Shown: positions 57,871 through 64,000 of the stretch, one piece after another
Numbering within the stretch: position 1 is the stretch's first letter
How the letters are laid out: each line of letters opens with the position of its first letter
Assembly: GCA_038503035.1 (NCBI GenBank)
Contig: JAVSML010025187.1
Span: forward strand, 124,001 to 188,000
Direction: 5' to 3'
Length of the DNA: 64,000 nucleotides
DNA from: Crocodylus rhombifer
Taxonomy: Eukaryota > Chordata > Crocodylia > Crocodylidae
The notes under the pieces: model-generated
The model's input: the letters and a program-made list of their open reading frames with translations, nothing else
Database searches by the model: none
What the model was told of the DNA's origin: nothing
Position numbers and translations under genes: made by a program

Positions 57871-60596
57871 AAAACACAGCAAAATGGAGACTTGCTAAGA
57901 TTCCAGCTCTGACAAGCTCTCTCTAAGTTTCCCTATAATCTTACAGGGGAGAAAAAGACCTCATTCCTCACCGTCAGACAAGATGTTTTGGGCTGCTATT
58001 GGGTTTGTAATGCACTGACCAAAAGAAACGTGCTGGGTCAGCTCTGAACCCCAAGGAAAAATATTAGCCACAGGCTTCATTACCAGCAAATGCGAGGGAA
58101 GTACATGTCTGTAGCAATATGGCCTATAGCAAGGTGCAACCAGTTTAGTGCTGGGTAAACATAGTGGCCTGGAGAACAAAGGAGCTTCCAAGAACATAAA
58201 TGCTTAGCATCCCACAAACAAAATTGCATGGGTTGGTATCCAAGTTGTAGACATATTGGTCTAGAGGAAAAAGCAATCAGGTCTAATAAAAGATACCACC
58301 TCTGCTAAGTCCTGATTGCATGGCTTGGGGCACTCAGCCTTCCTGAACTTCAGCAGGTTTAGCAGAGGTACCCTGTACATACCACATTCTGATCCAAGCT
58401 AAACAGGTAGCATATGAGATGCTTGGATGCTGTTGCTCAGCCCAAAGCTGTGCTGAGCCACCCTTGGGGCAGAAGAGTCATTGCTAAGGAAAAATGGTAA
58501 AAGGGATTAAAAACAACCTCTGGCTTGCAAGAGTCACTGGGGAGAGATTCATGTGATTTTAGCCCCAAATTTATCGCATGCCCTTAGCTAGGGTCTGGAA
58601 CCAGCTTGCCATTTCCCAATCTTGATCTAAACTGAGGCCTTATATAACAGCAGCAGCTTTTTGCACTTGGGATGCCTTAACCTGTGGGGACACCTGAAGC
58701 CACCAACATGCTCTTTGAACTGTACATACAATTGGCAAGCTTCACCTCCCTTCCTCTCTCATGTTTCTGCCTTAGTCCGGTGCCAGTCAGTTTCTATTTC
58801 TATCCAAAAATAACATCTAAATAACTTTTTCTTAGGATTCCTCTGAATCTGGCAAATATTGGCTGGTGTCACCCACCCACCTGTTCATTAGCTAAAAATG
58901 TATATAAACAACATCCTGACATATTTGCTTCTCTTCCAAACCTCCAGCTCTGTATAAACTTTATGGACTAGCAGACAAGATGCAAGTGGCACAGCTTGGT
59001 GGTGAAATCAAATCCACCATATCTGTCCTTTGGACTCCTGCTGAAAAGACACAAGATAAGTCCCAAAGCAGATTTTGAGCACTGACTGATTATTACTCAG
59101 AGCAACGGGGCACAAGAGGCTGCAAAGTGCAGGCCAGTGCTGCACTTATCAACAGTAGCAGAGTGCAGCCGTATCCAAACTGGGCTCTCCTACCTTGTGA
59201 GAAGGGGGCAATCATCCCCAGACCCTATGCTACAGGGGAAAGTCTGCTGGAAGTCAGTTGTTCACTTTGTTAGGAATTAAGAAACACCAACAGCCTTAAT
59301 GATTTCCTTACAAGTCAAATTAAGCTATTAATTAAGGTCTTATTTTAGTCAGCCACCAGTGCCTACAAGTTTTAATTGTTTTCCCTAGTGCTTGAATGGA
59401 ATATTGCTTTGCCCTGCCTTGCTTTCCTCCTAAGGGCTGTGGCTTGAGCTCATGCCAGCATGTTCACAGCACTCCAGACCTATAGTACTACAGGTAAGCT
59501 TCCCACTTCACTGCTTTGAGAACTCACTAGTTCACTTGTAGCTTCCACCTTGGGACTCAAAGCTGCTCAGACATGGCATCCTGAGAACAAGCTCTGTCCT
59601 AATAAGGACCAGCTCTGCTCCTTCTTCAGGGTAATGTGATTTTCCTCTCTAGTTGTGCCTCTTTTAAAATGGAACACACCCAAATCCCATGTTCCCAGGG
59701 ATCAAAATGCAAAACCATGTCCTCATTTATGGCTAACCTGCTAATTAATATCTGCCTCCCCTGTTCAACACAGCTATTGCCACATAGCCTCAGGCTGCTG
59801 GTCCAACTCATTCTGCTACCCCAGCCATGGTTTCAAAGGCAATTCCCAGGACCCCAATGCTTTTAGTAGACTGCTGTGCTGGGGAGAAAACCTCTCTTAA
59901 CCCCTACAACAAGCAGCTTGCACCCTGAAGCACAAGCACTGCTCACTGAGCTGGTGACTCACTATTTCCTTTGCAGTTTGTTTTTGTTGGTGACAAGAAT
60001 CAGGTGCCCAATTCCGATTATTTTGCAAGTTTCAATTAAACCATTAATTAAATGATGTCAGTGTCCTCTAATAGCTGACTCTGAGTGCAAGGAAATAAGG
60101 AGAGGAAAGCAGAGCCTGCTGTGCTAATAAACGGTAGCACAGGGGTGGTTTCCTTCAGACCAGTGACTGCATCCGTTAGGGACATCTGCACTCCCCCCAA
60201 CACCCAGGGAATGCCTGTAAATAGGATTTGCACCCAGGAGTAGTGCAGTGGCTTAAAGTCCCTTTACATTGGCAGAGAGCTGGTGTTCAATCGCACACAG
60301 TTACAGGGAGGGACCCTATGGCAAAGGTATTTCTAGTGAATAAATCCTGTGTCCTCCCCCAAGAAGCAGGAGTTCAGACGAGGCCATGATTCTGCCTATG
60401 CACAGACTAACAATATCCATCCTTCTGCAAATGAAATAAGTGCTCCCAACTCTGTGCCCATCATACATGGCCAGCACTTAACCCCACTCAAGCCCTTCAA
60501 GGCCCACATGGGTACCTCTCTTAAGTTGCTACCACATAACTTCTCATACCAAAAAAGACCTTGGACCCTCAGATTGTTTCTTTGCTTTCATAACTG
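57871..60596. other. Intergenic, no supported gene
   Basis: No exon was recognised. A fragment near 58245-58310 (ATTGGTCTAGAGG, TCTAATAAAAGATACCACCTC) resembles a widespread reptilian repeat. A tRNA-like promoter pair at 60241-60294 is listed separately. Confidence 0.4.
60241..60294 (+). repeat. Possible tRNA-derived SINE head (degenerate A and B boxes)
   Basis: TAGTGCAGTGG at 60241-60251 fits the pol III A-box consensus TRGYNNARNNGG up to its last base. GTTCAATCGC at 60285-60294 resembles a B box (GGTTCRANYCC), at tRNA-like spacing. No cloverleaf closes and no tail was identified, so this is a weak call. Confidence 0.3.
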
Positions 60597-61168
60597 GTCC
60601 AGAGAGGCCTTGCTCCCCCTCTATACGGCGCTGGTCAGGCCACAGCTGGAGTACTGTGTCCAGTTCTGAGCGCCGCACTTCTGGAAGGACGTGGAGAACC
60701 TGGAGAGGGTCCAGAGGAAGCCACTCATATGGTTGAGGGCCTCCGTGGCCAGCCCTATGAGGAGAGGCTGAGGGACCTGAATCTCTTCAGTTTCTGCAAG
60801 AGGAGACTGAGGGGGGATCTTGTGGCTGCCTACAACCTTATCAGGGGCCACCAGCAGGGACTCGGGGAAAGTCTGTTCACCAGGGCCCCCCTTGGTGTCA
60901 CCAGATACAATGGCCACAAGCTGAGGGAGGATAGGTTTAGGTTAGATATTACTACTTCACTATAAGGGTGGCCAGAGCCTGGAACAGGCTTCCCAGAGCG
61001 GTGGTGCTCTCACCTTCCCTGGAAATCTTCAAGAGAAGACTGGATAGGCACCTGGCTGGGGTCTTATGACCCCTGCCACCTCCAGTGCTCCTTCCTGCCC
61101 ATGGCAGGGGGTCGGACTAGATGATCTGTCTAGGTCTCTTCCAACTCACTGATTCTATGATTCTATGA
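60597..61168 (+). mobile_element. CR1 LINE 3' copy with octamer tail
   Basis: It begins within the RT end ([19 protein letters not shown] at 60611-60667) and continues with QPYEERLRDLNLFSFCKRRL and the 3' UTR GGTCGGACTAGATGATC. It ends in the CR1 hallmark TGATTCTATGATTCTATGA at 61150-61168. It is relatively little decayed. Confidence 0.95.
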
Positions 61169-61769
61169 ATGCTCTCTATTCCCCACAAGAGACTCAGGCA
61201 TTCACTGGCACTTTACAGCAGTGGTAGTTGCTTGGAGGTTTTGCTTGAGCTAGTTCACAGCATCCGAGTTCCTGAGTGGACCTGGCAGCCCATGTCTCTC
61301 GGAGGCAATAAGGAAGGAACTGAGCGAACAAATAGTCTCATTTTCCTTCTTCTTCCAGTTGCTCATGCTCTGGATGGGCAGCTGCACAACAGGAAGTGAG
61401 GGCTCTGAGCATTAAGTGCCCTGCTTCAGCCCTCCTGAAAACCCGGTTCTGACTCTCCCCACTGTCTTTGTGGGAGTTTCTCTGGAACTCATGATCTTTC
61501 CCTCACTGGGCCCTACATCCACTCAGAGCTCGAGAGCCTGTATGTGCCTGTGCTATCTGCACTGAAATCTCATACCAGCCAGAGCTATAATATCCACTCT
61601 CCTATACACCAGGCAAGGGTAGGCTGCTTCCGGGAGTAGCACTCATGCTTTGCTTAAAAGCTTGACAGCGAGAGATGGCTGGGAAGGGGCAGAGGAAGAA
61701 GAGAAAGCTGAAAGTTCCTTTGGTACAGGACTGAATGCAAAACAGAGGGGAGTGAAATGGTGGTAGCTC
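61169..61769. other. Short unassigned spacer between two CR1 copies
   Basis: No gene or repeat was recognised. The right boundary is set by the first RT-like codons of the next CR1. Confidence 0.4.
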
Positions 61770-63438
61770 AAAAGGAAGGAAGGTTTTGTAGGGAGAAGAA
61801 TTATAGGCCCATCAGCCTGACTTCTATCCCAGGGAAGATCTTAGAAAAGTTTATTAAAGAGGCCATCCTTAATGGACTGGCTGACGCCAACATCCTAAGG
61901 GATAGCCAGCATGGGTTTGTTGTGGGTAGGTCTTGCTTGACCAATCTCATTTCCTTTTATGACCAGGTGACCTATCACCTGGACAAGGGAGAAGAGATTG
62001 ATGTCATATATCTTGACTTCAAAAAAGCCTTTGATCTGGTTACCCCTGATCACCTCTTGGCTAATTGTGGCCTTGGGTCCACCACGATCTGCTGGCTGAT
62101 CGGGCCCAGAGGGTAGTAATTGATGGAAGTCAATCATCACGGTACCCTGTGACCAGCAGGATCCCCCAAGGCTCTGTCCTTGGACCCATATTGTTCAACA
62201 TCTTCATTAACGATGTGGACATTGGAGTCAGAAGTGGACTGGCCAAGTTCGCCGATGACACCAAACTTTGGCTCACCAGAAGACAGGTGGGTGATCCAGG
62301 CTGACCTAGACAGGCTCACCAAATGGCAGACGAGAATCTGACAGTGTTTAACACTGAAAAATGCAAGGTTCTCCACCTTGGGAGGCAAAACCTGCAGCAC
62401 CCTTATAGGCTCGGCAGTGCTACATTGGATAGCACTATGGAAGAAAGAGACTTGGGGGTCATCATTGACCACAAGATGAACATGAACCTGCAATGTGATG
62501 CTGCGGCTAGTAAAGCAATCAAAACGCTGGCTTGCATCCATAGATGCTTCTCAAGCAAATCCCGGGACGTCATTCTCCCCTTGTACTCGGCCTTGGTGAG
62601 GCCGCAGCTGGAGTACTGCATCCAGTTTTAGGTTCCACAATTCAAAAAGGAGGTGTAGAAGCTTGAAAGAGCCCAGAGAAGAGCCACGCGCATGATCAGA
62701 GGTCAGGAAAACAGACCCAACGACGACAGGCTGAGAGCCATGGGGCTCTCTAGCCTGGAAAAGCGCAGGCTCAGGGGTGATCTGATGGCCACCTATAAGT
62801 TTATCAGGGTNNNNNNNNNNNNNNNNNNNNNNNNNNNNNNNNNNNNNNNNNNNNNNNNNNNNNNNNNNNNNNNNNNNNNNNNNNNNNNNNNNNNNNNNNN
62901 NNNNNNNNNNCAGCTGGAGTACTGCATCCAGTTTTAGGTTCCACAATTCAAAAAGGAGGTGTAGAAGCTTGAAAGAGCCCAGAGAAGAGCCACGCGCATG
63001 ATCAGAGGTCAGGAAAACAGACCCAACGACGACAGGCTGAGAGCCATGGGGCTCTCTAGCCTGGAAAAGCGCAGGCTCAGGGGTGATCTGATGGCCACCT
63101 ATAAGTTTATCAGGGGTGACCACCAGGATCTGAAGGAACGTTTGTTCACCAGAGCGCCCCAAGGGATGACAAGGTTGAACGGTTATAAACGACTGCAAGA
63201 CCATTTCAGGCTGGACATAAGGAAGAATTTCTTTACTGTCCGAGTCCCCAAGGTCTGGAACAGCCTGCCATCAGAGGTGGTTTAAGCACCTACGTTGAAC
63301 ACCTTCAAGAGAAAAATGGATGCTTATCTTGCTGGGATCCTATGACCCCAGCTGACTTCCTGCCCTTTGGGCGGGGGGCTGCACTCGATGATCTTCCAAG
63401 GTCCTTTCCAGCCCTAATGTCTATGAAATCTATGAAAT
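61770..63438 (+). mobile_element. CR1 LINE with broken reverse transcriptase, split by assembly gap
   Basis: The RT portion runs from KNYRPISLTSIPGK through the DSQHGF region to motif A ([10 protein letters not shown]) at 61757-62116. A frame change follows, then motif B ([20 protein letters not shown]) and motif C (KFADDTKLW) at 62065-62304. Another frame change leads to [27 protein letters not shown] and [12 protein letters not shown] at 62323-62631. The 3' UTR after the gap ends in the CTATGAAATCTATGAAA tail near 63438. At least two frame shifts and stop codons make it inactive. The stretch 62605-62809 is repeated after the gap. Confidence 0.94.
62811..62910. other. Assembly gap, exactly 100 N
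   Basis: One hundred Ns, the default placeholder for a gap of unknown size. The 205 bp before it (62605-62809) and after it (62911-63115) are identical. Confidence 0.99.
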
Positions 63439-63759
63439 GTGAGATCAAAATAGAGGAAGTCAGTGCTTACATTTCCCCTTGCAATCCAGATCCACTCCAC
63501 TATCACTAAGGACTTCCAGCTCATAGTCCAGAGAAGTCAGTATTACCCAGCAGACACTTGCTGTCAGAGAACTCCCTATATACTCTGGGGTCTAACAATT
63601 ATTCACATTGCTCATTCCCACTGCATGGAAGGGAAGAGCCCTATACCCCAGGTCTAGCCCCTGTCTGCACCTAGAAAGGCAGCTCACCCTTTCCATTTAC
63701 AACTCCTGTTAGCAGAAAGAGCCTTTAGGCCTTATCTCTTAATGACTTTCAACACTGAC
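63439..63759. other. Unassigned sequence
   Basis: No recognisable feature was found between the CR1 tail and the candidate exon donor. Confidence 0.4.
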
Positions 63760-64000
63760 CTGAGGATCCCCACAGGAAGCTTACTCACAAAACATTCCTC
63801 TAGAAAATGCTCATTTCTCTGGACAGAAATGACAATCTTGAGTCCTTTTCTCTGTCCATCTGGTTCTGAAATTTCTTCTGTGCCTGGGCTGGAGGAAGAC
63901 TCCAGGGTTGTGTCTATACGGTTCTGGCTCTGTGTTCTCCACTGCCACATACTGATGAAGCAGTCTACTGTTGGTCTCTCCCAAAGGTTTGTGGTGGGCT
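63760..64000 (-). CDS. Candidate partial exon of an unidentified gene, running off the window edge
   Basis: On the minus strand one frame is open from the window edge to a consensus donor (CTCAG/GTCAGT, donor G at 63759). The peptide includes ERPTVDCFISMWQWRTQ, a Ser/Glu-rich stretch, then KGLKIVISVQRNEHFLEECF and VSKLPVGILR. About 80 open codons plus a good donor is suggestive, but open frames of this length occur by chance. I do not recognise the protein. By human synteny DET1 (minus strand) would be next, yet this peptide does not resemble DET1 as I know it. Confidence 0.25.

Noticed and set aside
55520..64000. Expected DET1 exons (human synteny)
   Set aside because: No frame resembles DET1. 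The single open frame at the edge does not match it.

Overview
The window reads as vertebrate nuclear DNA: genes are split by GT-AG introns, one CpG island is present, and dispersed CR1 LINEs, hAT-like and foldback DNA transposons and (CA)n tracts fill most of the rest. Abundant CR1 with tails built from the octamer ATTCTATG, together with foldback MITEs of the kind known from crocodilians, points to a sauropsid, most likely a crocodilian, with a turtle as the alternative. That is an inference; no species is claimed.

Only two genes can be supported. They form a head-to-head pair of nuclear-encoded mitochondrial ribosomal protein genes. MRPL46 (mL46) lies on the minus strand at 45638-48724 in 4 coding exons and encodes 242 aa. 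MRPS11 (uS11m) lies on the plus strand at 49078-55294 in 6 coding exons and encodes 188 aa. The two ATGs are 353 bp apart inside a CpG island at about 48080-49550. Between them is a tandem array of about 53-bp units. Each unit carries a STAF/ZNF143-like CCCACAATGC motif, and most also carry a YY1-like GCCGCCATGTTG motif. Both start codons also sit in YY1-like sequence. One shared promoter therefore probably drives a large-subunit and a small-subunit mitoribosomal protein together. The pair and its orientation match the MRPL46/MRPS11 arrangement known in human, where NTRK3 lies beyond MRPL46 and DET1 beyond MRPS11; neither of those genes is visible here.

Positions 1-45470 hold no recognisable gene. 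They contain CR1 fragments (1175-2400, 7490-8530, 24060-24140, 25160-25560, 34728-35600), hAT-like elements (1-262, 2407-2708, 14910-15359, 34783-35103), a decayed Ty3/gypsy RNase H fragment (31504-31620), microsatellites, a G-run/C-run pair at 17857-17917, and several repeat-free AT-rich stretches with many TAATTA/ATTA words that are candidate conserved regulatory DNA. In human the matching interval is the NTRK3-MRPL46 intergenic region.

The introns of the pair are themselves full of mobile DNA. MRPL46 intron 2 holds two CR1 ends. MRPS11 intron 3 holds one CR1 nested inside another plus a foldback MITE. MRPS11 intron 5 holds a 722-bp, nearly fully palindromic foldback element.

The right end (55520-64000) is CR1-rich intergenic DNA. 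It includes a CR1 with a recognisable but broken reverse transcriptase (61770-63438), interrupted by a 100-N gap whose two flanks repeat the same 205 bp. That is almost certainly an unmerged contig overlap. An open frame with a good splice donor runs off the right edge on the minus strand and may be an exon of an unidentified neighbour.
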